Position numbers and translations under genes: made by a program. Of a stretch of 64,000 nt of DNA, positions 26,321-38,463 are shown one piece after another. The notes beneath the pieces were generated by a model. That model saw nothing but the letters and a program-made list of their open reading frames with translations, was not told where the DNA came from and ran no database searches. The first letter of the stretch is position 1, and each line of letters opens with the position of its first letter. The stretch lies in contig VZTJ01005473.1 of assembly GCA_013397795.1 (NCBI GenBank), forward strand, positions 327,587 through 391,586, read 5' to 3'. This stretch comes from Orthonyx spaldingii (taxonomy: Eukaryota > Chordata > Aves > Passeriformes > Orthonychidae).

Positions 26321-27130
26321 ATTAATGTTAAACGGGACATTAAATGCTATCAATGTAAACATTAAATGGAAAACAATGATCCCAAAGGTCTTTCCTGACC
26401 TGGATAACTGCAGTTCTGTGAGCTCCCTCAGGCAGCAGGTGCGATCCAAGCTGCTACGGTTCCAGGAGGAACCTTCTAGAAGGAGACTGCCAACAGCTGC
26501 TGTTGAACGTGTTAAATTCTGAAATGTTCCATAAATGCCAACTTAGTGCCAGGCATAACATTTGCAAAAATTTCACTATAAATGCTTTTTTGCTTTCTGT
26601 CGCCCAGCTCACACATCACTCCGGAGCCGTGTGCTGCCTCAAGCAGTGCTGCGTGTTGGCCCTGACTCGCTGCAGGCACTCACCGACCTGAACCATGGCC
26701 ATACTGGACCTTTTCTAAAACTCATTATGGTCAAAAAGTGGTAATTTAACACATGGACAGCCAGTTCCTGCTTTGCTGAGTACAACATGGAAGAACAGAT
26801 AAAAGAACACTCACCTCTGAAGAGCCCTAATTAAAGCAGAGACTCCTGGAATAAATAGGCTGCAACACTGTGCTAGGAATGCTGAGTTTTATGCTCCTTT
26901 AGGCCCAACCCAAAACTCTAAGGATCTAAAACCAACCTAACGTCCAAAAAAATACCAAAAACCACCAGCTTCTGAAGTTTGGTAACTTTTTTGCTGCATA
27001 CCTAAACTTTAAAGCCTCTAAGGAAAGCTGTGGCATATGATATTTAAAAAGATGCTGTGAAGATATGGAAAGAATAAAAGGTCATGATAACCAATGATTT
27101 AACAGATTGTGGGTGGAGAGGTTTTTGTGC
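26321..27130. other. Non-coding DNA, no gene seen
   Basis: A GC-richer tail continues to about 26700, with scattered CpGs (for example 26621-26655), then AT-rich DNA resumes. Frames are under 70 codons. Confidence 0.55.
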
Positions 27131-27240
27131 TTCTGATAATTAATTGGCAGGTTTAGAGAGCACAGTTCTTAATTAAACTGTAAATACGTGTTGATGAGCA
27201 TCGTGATTTAATAATGATTAATGGCTTTATCCTGTTACCA
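27131..27240. promoter_or_regulatory. Candidate conserved non-coding element (homeodomain motifs)
   Basis: The segment contains GATAATTAATTGG, CTTAATTAAAC, a GTGATTTAATAATG stretch and GATTAATGG within about 110 bases, with no repeat structure. These are typical homeodomain and Pbx/Hox-like words. It looks like an ancient vertebrate enhancer core, but this is an impression from composition and not a measured conservation. Confidence 0.3.
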
Positions 27241-30200
27241 TAAGAACATACAAAATTAATTTAGTTCTTCCATAATTTAGCAGACACATTCATAATTTTT
27301 CTCACTAATTTCATAGAAATAGTCTCTTTCTGTAAACATAAAGGCTGTGAACTTCAAGATGAAGGCTTGGCATGAATCGTGTGGTTGGCTAAAAACAGTG
27401 AACAAGATGCAAAGCGGAAAAACAAAGTATTTCTGAGGACTACAGTGTCCATTAAGTTGCACGAAATGACATGTTTGTTCTTTTCCTTTCATTTTCTTCA
27501 GAAATTTATTATTGGTGCTGAAAGAAACCAGCCTTCTGCAGCAAGAGAAGCTCTGCTTTGGTGGAGTTGTTGTTAGAAAGGAGAACTAGCATACCTAAAT
27601 CTTGTGTCTGTTTTCACTTGCATAGAAAAACAGATCATGCACCACAGGAGACAGTATGTGGGGCATATTCTCGAGTCTCCAGCTCAAGAAGCAGTGGAAA
27701 CTTCTGCTTTTACAGAGATAAGTCAATAAAAGCAAAGGTTCTGCAGTTCCAACAAATCTTTTATTCAGGCTGTGCACAATTACTGATTGCAAGCTTGTTG
27801 GAGAGAGAATTGGAAACACAACTAAGTTTTGCAAGAAAAATGTCTGATACAACATAATTATTCTAACTCAAAGGACTGATTTTTACACAAGAAACAATAG
27901 AATAGTCAGTGAGAAGGAAAAGGAATGTTTCTGTCCTTCCCAATGGTTAGTAGGCAATTGATGTAACACTTAGAGTTGTCTCCCATGATGCAGCATCTTC
28001 CTTCTTCCCAAGGAAAATTGAAGAGAATGAGACTTTTGGGGGTTTTTTTGGTCAAAAGATGCTACTGCTAAAGCACAATAAGAATATACATTTGGATTAT
28101 TCTAGGATTATGCTCTAAAAGAAACTGGGATCCTGCAATTTTTTGGAATTACAAAGGGTATGGACCTTGGAAAAAAACCCCAAACAAACAGAAAAAACTG
28201 TATAGAGGCTTGCAAATTACTTAAAATTCTAAACTGTAGCCAGAATATATGTTTTTTTAGCTAGAAACTTCCACATGTATTCTCCCTACTGAAAATGGTA
28301 CAAGTTTTCTGATGGGGTCTTTGAAAAAGTTTGTGTCAATCTCCAGGATTTAAAACCTCCTTGAAGAGTATAACTTGAGCTTAACTATGAAGCTGCTAAG
28401 GTCTCTCTCTATAAATTTTTCATAAGTTTACAATGCCAGAGTGTTGCCTGGTGGTTCACACAGCAAGTTAAAGAGCAGTCCCTACCCACACCTCGCAACC
28501 ACAATTGCTTACGACAAGACAACTTGGAGGGGGCAGGAGGGGAAGACAAGCCTCTATTAAAACCTCCCTGTAGTCTCTCATGGTAATTTGCTTGGAGAAA
28601 CACAGAGCTCTTTCTTAGGAAAGCAGTATTTTAAACAACACTGCCTTGCAGTGCACGGGATGGTGAATAGAAAAGCAGCAGAACATCTCAGAAGTCTGCA
28701 GTAAACAATTCTTGTCTGGCAATACTTGTGGAAGTATATATGAAAAGAGTAACCAGACAAATCTTTGACTTTGACTCTAATAAAAAGCTTACTTTACTCT
28801 TGGACCATTTGTAAAAGCTGTAGTGAAGATGATTAAAAATGAGCAAAAAGGAAACAGTATTTGCATTCATTCTGGTAATAGAATATGAAATTAAAGCATG
28901 AAGGGATTAATGTTTTAAAGCTTGACTTGCAGTGATAAAGCTAAGGTATTAGAAGAGACAACATAACCGTTACAGGATAGACAAGCAAAGAAAAAGCAGC
29001 ACATGCCTTAAAGATGAGCAAGGCAACCTAGAATGGAATTACAAAATGATTAATCAATACAAATGAGAAAGTGTACAAGGAAAGAGAGCTTGGTGAGGCT
29101 TCTTATGGGACTCAACACTGCAGCCGTTTAAAGATAATGAAAGGAGCACTGCAAAGCCAAAGAAATGCTTTCATTCAGTAGCAAAGTCATTTGTGAACAG
29201 TTTAAATTACCCTAATCACCTCCCCTCCAGCCGTCAGTATGCTCTGTCTCTTTAGTTATTTTAAAAAAAAGGGTTTGGGGAAATGAGTTCTGCAAATCTA
29301 AGCTGCAAAATAATTATACACACACCGTTTTAGCATTTTAACAATACAATCCCAAACATTTGTTCTCATTAGAATGCAAATCGACTCATTTAATAATCCC
29401 ACATGAGAATTCCACCACACTCAGCTTAAAAAGCGCAGTGGTATTCAAAATATTATTAATAAATGCCAAATATGGAACAGCCAGTTTGTTTTGCCAGCAG
29501 CTCAGGGTAGATAAAAGACATATAGAACATTTTTTCCAACCAAATTCGTTTAATTGAAATCTAACAGTGGGAATGGTCTGGGTTGGTCTTTAAAAATATG
29601 AAGGTGACAGTACCCTCTTAACACAGATACATTCACATTCACCAAAGGCTGAGCACTACAGCCTGTCATACAAATCAATGACATCAATTTGCTTCAAGTA
29701 GTGTCCAATTTCAGTAAGGTACTTCACTATTAATAGTTTTAACCTCTGGTACCAGTTCAAAGCACTGTCCTGAAGTGTGTCATTTCCCATTTATCTATCC
29801 AAATGGTGGTGTCATATTTCCACTACTACTGCAGAATTCTGATAGTTAGAGGACTGAAAAAACCCTTAGCAGGGGAAACAAAAAAACAAACAAAAAAAGG
29901 CTTAGCAATACTATAATAATCAGAACTTTTCTATGATATTTACCATCCTATTCTTATGCTGGAATGCTATACACTTCTATTGCTCAATAAAGTATAGTAT
30001 TTCATAGCCATCAGAAGGAAATCTAATTTAGAACATAAATCAGATATATTTAAATGGCACTCTCTAAATAATTAAGAAATCTGCAATGACCAGGACTGAT
30101 ATAATTAAGCAAAACCTGACCCTGAGGCCTCTGTATTAATGAGTAACTCTCATGTCAATATAAATGAGAAACAAGGTGGAGATAACAACAATACTTTCTC

Positions 30201-33200
30201 CAAATTCCTGATACCAGTAAGAACTTCAAATTAAATACACCATGTGCCATTCCTGGAGTGAGAATACATAATTTTAGTAGATAAAAATTAAAATGATTGC
30301 ACTGATCTGCTTCCAAGCCCATGATTCAGGCCTGATTCATGGTGATTTAGGGAACAATTTGCTTTTTTTCTGAGAGGGACAAGTTGTGCCCCTTTACTCA
30401 TTTAGAACACCATGGTACATCTAACTCCACATCCCACAGAGCAGGCCAGTAGGGCCATGGGCATAACTGACTGGATATGATTAGAAACACCAACTAAAAC
30501 TGCAGCTTCCTGCTCTGTTCCTCTGAGTTTCATTCATGTGGATTCTGCTGCTTCCAGAAACTAACATGGTGCACAGGACACGCATCCAGGGCTGAGCAGG
30601 GAGGGATCCAAAGAACATGTTTGGCATATTGTGTATGCTCACTACTGAATGTTTTTTCAGTACTGATCAGGGCAATGCAGCAGCTGCTGAAATATTAAAA
30701 GTCTTTTAGAGTTAATACAGTATGACAACAAAAACAAATTAAATATTGTAATATGACATGGAGTATAAATTGTCCTTGACACAAAGTTATAAATATCTGG
30801 AGAATCTTTATTTGTTCTGAAAATGTCAGCTTGTCAGAAATTTTCTTCTGACTCTTTTAATTACCTCTACATTATGCACATTTAAGCTACAATAAACATT
30901 TTTAGAAATATCAGCTTTGGGTTACTCAACTATGTGGTTAAGTACCCACTTCTAAAAATTTTAAGACAAATTAAAAGGATTTCAGGTTTTCTGCCTCAGA
31001 ATGCTGATACAGAACCCACTTCTTCCTGCTACATAAAGCTCTCTATCACATGCTGATCACTCAGCTAGGTTGCAGACACGTATAAAATAATCCAAAGCAT
31101 TCATCTACAGGGAGGCAATGCCAACTCTCTTTCTGTTAATCACAAAGTGTGTGATGAAGTTCACAGAGTGGTGTTTAACTCCTTGTGAGCCCTGGCTGAG
31201 GGAGACAAGACAGTGTGATGGATGAGGATGCTGTGCCATGAGCTGCACCTATAGCACACCTCCAAATTCATTATTCAGTCTTTTAACCACTTAGGTATTT
31301 CTGCTCCACACGAGTAAAGATATACCTCAATGTAATTAACTGAATATCCTAGAGACACATAACCCACAGATGGACTAATTTAGTTTACTGGCAATGTAAT
31401 TGCCCAGTAGCAGTGAAGCAATGGATAATTATCCATTGTAAGCTACTGTTAAGTATGCCCTAATAGATTGGTTTCACTGATATTTCTTGGGTATTTATAC
31501 AACCTGCTCCGTTACATTTTCTGACCACCTAAAACCTTCATTGAATTTGTCTTCACAATTCTCTTAGAAGGTAAATAGCACAGTTCTCATTTTACTGAGG
31601 AAGAAATAAAGAAGCAAATTTATTCCAAAGCACTTATATGCCAGCTGGGAACTGAAGATTTGTGCACCCTCATGTATTTCAGAAGAGTGTTCTACAAGAG
31701 GATGGGCTGTGGCACTTGGATGCACAGGGCACCACTACAGCATGAAGTGGCTCTGGTCAAGGAACAGCATATTTTGAGTCACATAAAGCACGGGCACAGC
31801 ATGTTGGAAGGGACTGTACTTCTGGAGCTGGCCACAGCACGACAGCCACAACTGCAAGTTCTAAGGTTATCCTTGAGAGAAAAAAACCATTCACAATGGA
31901 CCTAGTCATAAAAATGCACTCCTGAAGTTCATGGAAAAAGAGGAATACCAGCACAGCAGTGTTTTTATTTAATTAAAGATGCCTGCTTGCTTACGTTTTG
32001 TATACTTTGTGCAACACTTAGCCAATCACACATGACAGTATACAATTATTCTAGGAAAACTTGCTTAGACTATATTTGCCTCATGCTTTCAGCCATTCCA
32101 GACACGCAATTATTACACAGTTGTGTCTGGGAAATTATCAAAACAGTATGGTATTTATAAAAGCGAGAGCAAGCCCACATACACATTATCAAATTAAACT
32201 GTGGTAATGTGCTTTTTCATATGACTAAAATTTTTATAACATAATTCTGCACTATCTTGTTGCTTCACGGAATTGTTGCACTTAGAGTCAGTAAAAATAT
32301 CTCATTCACATTTTTATGCCCAAAACATTGCAGGTTTAAAAAGAAGCTTTTATATCTTCAGTTACTTGATCACTATATAACGAAATTATGAAAATCATCA
32401 TCTTGGTAGCCTCAGAGCTTTGTCCATCCCAGTTTCCTGGCTGCATTCTGTGCCCCATGGTTGAACACATAGTTTCATAAGCAATACGGTATTTAAAAAG
32501 TGCACCATAGCTTTCCAACAAATCACCTACAACAGGATTTACAAAAGGAGTTAGATTTTCATCATCTGAACTTATACTAGTCCTTTGTTGCTGCTGTATC
32601 CACACCTTTGCCTTTACTCTGTCTATATCATTGGAATATGCCTGGATACAGCCAGTATCCAGTGCCTTGACACTGTCGACATTGAAGTCTGTGGTGTGGT
32701 GCTGGAACTACTTTTCATGCTATGCAGTCATGACAGTAACCTCTACTTGAGTATTGAACAAAATAATCTCTTTATCACACAGCATTCACATGGTGGCGAG
32801 GAGGAGAAGAATCAGAGCAAAATAAATTCTCTCCTTTCACATCCCTTTTCCTCTGTGTCAAGTGAGGTAACTCCACACTGGTCAAGTGAAGCTACTGTGC
32901 ACCACAAAGCTCCAAGTGCAGTTCAGCATTGTACTGAGCTGCAAGAGCAAGGGTCTCTTGAGGCCTGTCATCTAAACCTCATTAAATGGAAGGAAGCACA
33001 ACTGCTCTTTGTCCCTGAGGGAGTAATGTACTGGTTTGTTTAATTTTTGTTTGTGTTTTCTTTTGTGGGAGGAGTTGTTTGTTTGAGGTTGTTTTTTGGA
33101 CAAGCAAAAATCATTCCAAATGGAGATACCAGCTAAAAGTATAAAGTACCACTTGTAATATTTTTTATTGGTTTCCTAATATTTCACAATGAACATGGCA

Positions 33201-35589
33201 TTTTAAAATTGAGAGAAGGGTGCTAAGGCAGCTTATTGTTTGCTATTTCTAGCTGAATTGCATTTGTGTGGATTAACTTAATATAACTTTTACTAGCATA
33301 CTTTTGCTTGTATATCACTCTAAGAAGAAAAAAATACAAGAGAAAAAGATTTCTTATTGGAAAAAAATGGCATATTAACATTTGCTGGAGTTGCTCATTG
33401 TTGACCTCTTCTCCTGGAAGAAGTCCTGCTGTGGAGATTTCATGGCAGGTTTTGGCTGTGGCAGTCCTTTACTCCCATAAAAGAAGTTACTAAATACATC
33501 ATTGGTTCCTAAGAGATTCATTATTTACAGTCACAGAATATCTAACACACTGATATTCACCAGTATTCCCAGTATGAACAATACCATCAGATTTTCACCT
33601 GAGAACCTGCCAGAGTTATTGTGATAGAAACATAAAGTGTGATTAAATTTTCTCATCCTGTTTCCTAAAGTGGCCATCCCATCCTATCCCATACCACTCA
33701 GGATTTTTTCTAACATTTTTTTTCTTCTGAAAAGCATTTCTCAGGAAAATTAATACCAGTCAGCTGTAGTCATGATGCTTCCTAATACGAATTGCAAAGG
33801 TCAAGGTTGTTCAAAGGTGGCAGGAGAGATGCTAATTGCCAATTTTAAAAGTTAGTATGTCAAAAAGTTGTTCAGGTAAGTGAACACATAGTGGGGCAAG
33901 GGGGTTGGTTCTGCTCTCTCTGAATCCTCAAAAGAAGACAATTTTAAAAGGATCTTATACATCCTTTTCTTTGAGAAACAGGATACAGACCTCAGAAGAT
34001 GCACAGGACAATTAAAAGTTATTAGACAGACCTACATTTTTTGCCAATTGTCACCTTTTTTTACAAGTACTATTAGGAAATAAAATCCTCAGAAGAAAAT
34101 GTGTTATTTAAAGAGTATCCATGCTCCCTGTCTCAGATATATAATAATATATGTACAGTTATAGGGCTGGGGTTTTTTCAGGATTCTCTCCATTTCGTTC
34201 CTTATGATCATGTGACAAATAAATGCACTGGATGTGCTTGAGTTGCTGCATAACTATTGAATGCATAAGAAGACATCATTGATAAAGCAAATATAAAAGG
34301 CACACATGCCTTTTTCCATGAATGTATTTGTAATTTGCTTCAAAATAACATTAATAACCATAAGCTGAGTGCATGCCTCTCCATGATAAATATCTAAACA
34401 CTGAATGTCCTTACCAAAAGATCTACACAGACCACATTTCAGTAACCTTAACCAATAAACAAGTTAAAAAAAAAAATCCCTAATCACCTAAGAAAGACAT
34501 TATGACAGGTTCAATAACTGCCTTTATCATCCTTTATTACATTAGTTATTCCTGTTATGGATTGTGCTAGTGGGTTCGGGTTTTTTTAAAACATACATAT
34601 TACAAATCAGGAGGCTCATAGGGAACTTTAGGTAAAGCTAACAATCCATTTACAAATCCCTCATTTCCAACAGCATTTAAATTCTGAAGGCTTCTGCTTC
34701 TAATTGTACATAGGCAGGACAATTTGCTCCAAGGTTTTATTACATTAATTTTGTATAACATTGTTATGCATTATTAGATTCTTGCTAAACTACACACTGC
34801 TGAAGCATGAAGTAGAGAGCTCAGACTAAAACCCATCCTGGAGTTTACAGTTACTGTGTGGTCTAAAAAAGTTTAAAGTAATGCACTTATATTTTAAATA
34901 TTCGTAACCATGTAGCTTGGGAAAAAGAGAATGCAGGGTTGAAGGAGCCTCAGTGCAGGAGCAGATCTTGTAAAAAGAACAGAAAAACTATTCTAACTTT
35001 GGAAATGCATGCAAATTCTTCTGTAACTAGTTTGAATAGGAACAGTGGTAATATATGCTGGTATAATTGAAGATATCTTTTTAGTCTCTTTGGAAAAGAT
35101 AACATTTCTAGGCAAATTTGATGCTTCAGAATAAAATAGGAGATTACTTAGGAAATTGAAAAATGTAGGGGGAAAATCCCTGCTCTGTTAATTGCAGCAT
35201 ATCTGTTTGAACAGTCTTATTAAATTCTTCATGTTTATTCTTAGGGTTTCTTATGCCTGTACCACACAGTGGCCTAAGGGGATGGTATTCAGGCTTCACC
35301 CAGAGATCTGAATCTTCACTCAGAATGGTCTTGGCTGATCCTCCTGCCTCTGCAGATCTGAGCACAGTGTCTTGAGGAAGCCTCAAAACATCCCAAACCT
35401 CCCTAGTGCCCTGCTGTTTAGACAAGCAATTAGAACAACCAGCTGCCCCCAAAGTGTCGCTGTGGGAAGCAGGGATAGGACTGAAGGTGACAGGGAACGG
35501 GGAGGGGAGAGGAACCAGTCCCCTCCAGCCTGACAGATGCTGTGATCCAATGGCTGCTGTGAAATTTCACAAGCCCTGCTGAAATCAAA
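27241..35589. other. Non-coding AT-rich DNA, no gene seen
   Basis: There is no convincing exon, RNA gene or transposon over about 8 kb. The longest frame (152 codons, 32585-33043) has no recognisable domain and no splice context. G/T-rich low-complexity sequence lies at 33042-33100. The AT-rich piece 30715-30900 is another possible conserved non-coding segment by eye. The end of this stretch (35140-35589) is GC-richer and could be further, unrecognisable LINE sequence upstream of the CR1 fragment. Confidence 0.55.
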
Positions 35590-35820
35590 GTGCCCCAGAG
35601 ACTCCTTGCAGCAACTCTGGTGAGACATGGACAGGATAAATGGATGACACGATGGATGGAAAACTGGCTGGACTCTCAGGGTGGAAGGGTCAGCTTTTGC
35701 CAGTGGTAGAAAAGGCAGTTGGTGACTGGTGTCACTCAGACACTCATGCCAGTGCTGCTTAATGGCCTTATTTACAACCTGGACAATGGGATGGAGCACG
35801 TTCCTTGGCAATTACACTTT
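35590..35820 (+). mobile_element. Degenerate CR1 LINE fragment (reverse transcriptase part of ORF2)
   Basis: Read in the frame starting at 35590, the plus strand gives a stretch resembling the avian CR1 reverse transcriptase: RHGQDKWMTRWMENWLD matches the familiar '-HG-D-WT-RWI-NWLDGR' region. After a stop codon at 35707-35709 the frame continues with QLVTGVTQ (compare the SGVPQG motif) and LLNGLIYNLDNGMEH (compare 'LFNIFI-DLD-GIE'). The catalytic FADD block would come next but the similarity ends near 35820. The fragment has at least one stop, diverged motifs and no 3' end with the CR1 octamer repeats. It is an old, dead, internal fragment. CR1 is the dominant LINE of birds and reptiles, which supports the organism call. 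Confidence 0.75.
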
Positions 35821-37392
35821 CCAGCTGGCTTAGGAGCTTTTTTTAGAATTCATTGAGAAAGTCTTATTATTAAAAACACATAAAAGAAGAAATGAGGTGA
35901 TTGGCCTGCTTCTCTGTATATACATTTTGTAGAATAACTAACTGATTATACTGTCTGTATCAAATATGACCACTTATATATTTCACTGTCAAATAATAAA
36001 TTATTATGTTTATTTAAAATGTTTATAATGAGCACCTTGTACTTGGAAATCTATGCTTTTATTCAAATATTATCTATTACTAGAGGAAGACAGGCTGGTA
36101 TTTAGAGCTGTTTTTGTCAGAGTACCTTCCATCATCACTTTTGCAAGACAAATGCAAAAATAGAAATATTTTTTTTACCAGCATCTTTGGTATACTAGGG
36201 AAATGAGAAGGTTCTGTGCAGAATTGTGGGTTTGATCAATGCAGTTATACATATGTTCAGAATAAATGCCTAATTCAAGCACCTGATACATGCTGCTCAC
36301 TCATTCACATTATTCAGAAAACTGTAAAACAAACTAATGATAAATATGTTCCTGGAATCTCTATTGCTGTAAAGAATCAATGAGGATAAAACCTTTAAGA
36401 TACTCTAAATCAATGAAGAATCAAGAGTAACATTTCCAAAAGGGTGCTTGGTAATAATCTTGCCACAAGAACTCATACACTGACAGTGGTACACACATAA
36501 CTCCAAACTCAGAATATTTCAGAGGAAAGGTATAATTGTTCATTAAAGCTTGATATGTGATTGAAGGCACAAATATCACAGTTCAAAGTATAATGCAATC
36601 TAAAGAAATAATTTCAGATATTTTCTGTAACTCAGATAACTACTAGTTATTTCTTTAGGGAAGATATTTGACTTTTGTTGGTCCATGAATCTGTGGGAGG
36701 AGGACAGATCAGGGGAGAATGAGTGAACTTAAGTTATTTGTTACCAGACCCACAATGGAGTTATTTTTCTGAAATTGTGCAGGGAGACATTCTCATGAGG
36801 AAAGATGGTCTGGTTCTGATTCTTCAGAATTGAGTCTTCCCATTGGCAGGGAAGGACAAGTTTTATAAGAAATCTAGGAAATTCATTCTCATGGTTTCTG
36901 TAATAGTTTTCATTAACAGAACCTAAACACCAAAGGAAAACCAGAATAGAAACAAACCAACCAAAACCCAAAGACTTCTGCTTCAAAATGACTGTTTGGT
37001 AACCAATTCCCATTACTGTCATCACCCAGAGGGAAAAGAACATCAGCATGTCATCTAAAATTAAAATAGATTAGATAATGGCAGGGATTATCCAAGGATA
37101 CAGCTCCATTGAGACTCTATTGATGAACAGTCCTCTGAGACACAACTTATGAATGGGTGAGGCAAACCACCTGCACTGAAAATGTGCAAACAGCAGCTCA
37201 GGAGGTGGGAAAATTAGATCAGGCTCACCCTAATGGGAGCTCTGTCAGTAAGGAGACAAATTTACTTCTACTTTCATAAAACAGGAAGTATGTCAATAAC
37301 ATATTATAATCCTCACAAAGAATTTCTTTGAAGAATACCAGAAATAAAGGCAGTCTGAACAGGAGTAAATATGCAAATTTCCTGTACAGTAA
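35821..37392. other. Non-coding DNA, no gene seen
   Basis: AT-rich unique-looking sequence between the CR1 fragment and the minus-strand LTR. An AT-only palindromic stretch sits near 35990-36010. Frames are at most 102 codons and unrecognised. Confidence 0.6.
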
Positions 37393-37570
37393 TGTGGTGG
37401 TTTGATACTGGCCAAATGCCAGGCACCCACAAAAGTCACTCACTCATCCTCCCCTGCCACAGCTGGACAGAGAAGAAGAAAATTTAATGAGGAGTTCATG
37501 AGTTGAGATAAGGATCAGGAGTAAACACACCAAGGGTAAAACAGGCACAACATAAGACATACAAAGTGAA

Positions 37571-37576
37571 TTTATT
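37571..37576 (-). terminator. Poly(A) signal of the minus-strand LTR
   Basis: AATAAA on the minus strand, placed between the tandem-repeat part and the U5-like end, as expected for an LTR polyadenylation signal. Confidence 0.5.
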
Positions 37577-37739
37577 ACTGACAAAATCAGAGGAGGCTAA
37601 TGAGAAGTAAAATAAGCCCTTAAAAACACCTTTTTCCCCCCAGCCTCTCCCTCCTTCTCACCGACAGTGCAGGGGACAGGGAGTGGGGGTTTGGTCAGTT
37701 TGTCAGGCAAGATCTTCTGTGGCACAGGGAGAGGAGTCC

Positions 37740-38100
37740 TTCCCCTCCTGCACTGTGGGGTCCCTCCTACAGGAGACAGTTCTCCATGAACTTCTCCACC
37801 CTGGCTCCAAATCTCACGAGCAGCAATCCTCCCAAAACTGCTGCAATGTGGGTTCCTCCCACGGGCACCCAGTCCTCCTAAAACTGCTCTGGCGTGGGTC
37901 ACTCTTCCACGGGCTGCAGTCCTCCAGGGACAGGCTGCTCCAGCCTGGGAGCAGAGGGCCCCTCTCTCTGCACTGGGTCTTCCCCTGGATCACAGCCCCC
38001 TCCAGGCATCCACCTGCTCTGGCGTGGGCACCTCCCCCAGGGGCTGAGGGTGGATCTCTGCATCCCCGTGGACCCCGTGGGCTGCAGGGGCACAGCTGCT
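37740..38100 (-). repeat. Degenerate ~45-bp tandem repeats inside the LTR
   Basis: Words such as GCGTGGG, CCCACGGG, GGGCTGCAG and CAGTCCTCC recur at roughly 40-50 base spacing on the plus strand (for example CTGCTCTGGCGTGGG near 37883 and again near 38009). Each unit pairs a 'CTGCTC-GGCGTGGG' part with a 'CCACGGGCTGCAG' part. Copies are diverged. Copy number in this family varies between insertions, so this internal array is a likely source of assembly error. Confidence 0.7.
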
Positions 38101-38463
38101 TCACCATGGTCCTCACCAGGGCCTGCAGAGCAATCTCAGCTCCAGTGCCTGGAGCACCTCCTCCCCCTCCTTCTCCACTGACCTTGGTGTCTCCATTGTT
38201 GTTTCCCTCACATGTTCTCACCTCCTCCTCTTCTCTGGCTGGAATTAACACTGCCCCCACTTCGTTTTGATTCTCTTCTTAGATCTGTCATCACAGAGGC
38301 GTTACCAACCTCTCTGTGTCCCAGCCTTGGCCAGCAGCATGTCCATCTTCAGAGCCATCAGGGATTGGCTCTGACAGACATGGTGGAAGCTTCCAGCAGC
38401 TCCTCACTGAAGCCACCTCTGTGACCCTCCCGCTACCAAAAACCAGGCTGTGCCAAATCAACA

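Larger units (their letters stand above)
37393..38463 (-). mobile_element. Endogenous retrovirus LTR-type element (avian), minus strand, with internal GC-rich tandem repeats
   Basis: I recognise this roughly 1.07-kb GC-rich element as a widespread bird LTR. Read on the minus strand it starts near 38463, where TGTTGATTTGG follows the flank. It has a CCAAT box (AGCCAAT, complement of 38367-38373), a middle part made of degenerate ~45-bp units (37740-38100), and an AATAAA poly(A) signal (complement of 37571-37576), and it ends near 37393 in ACCACCACA. A long 195-codon frame on the plus strand is a by-product of its GC-rich repeats and not a gene. No viral coding sequence flanks it, so it is probably a solo LTR. 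The usual TATA box region (complement near 38275-38285) looks decayed. The ends fit TG...CA, but I see no clear target-site duplication. Confidence 0.8.

Noticed and set aside
25952..26365. 137-codon frame in the CpG-rich patch, with overlapping frames on the other strand
   Set aside because: Proline/alanine/serine-rich composition in several frames at once indicates GC bias and not coding selection.
32585..33043. 152-codon open frame on the plus strand
   Set aside because: No family resemblance, no splice context, ordinary composition; length is possible by chance in 64 kb.
33530..33545. CACAGAATAT, like the octamer tail of CR1
   Set aside because: A single unit with no CR1 sequence next to it.
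37683..38270. 195-codon open frame, the longest in the window
   Set aside because: It lies wholly within the minus-strand LTR on its opposite strand; openness comes from GC-rich tandem units.
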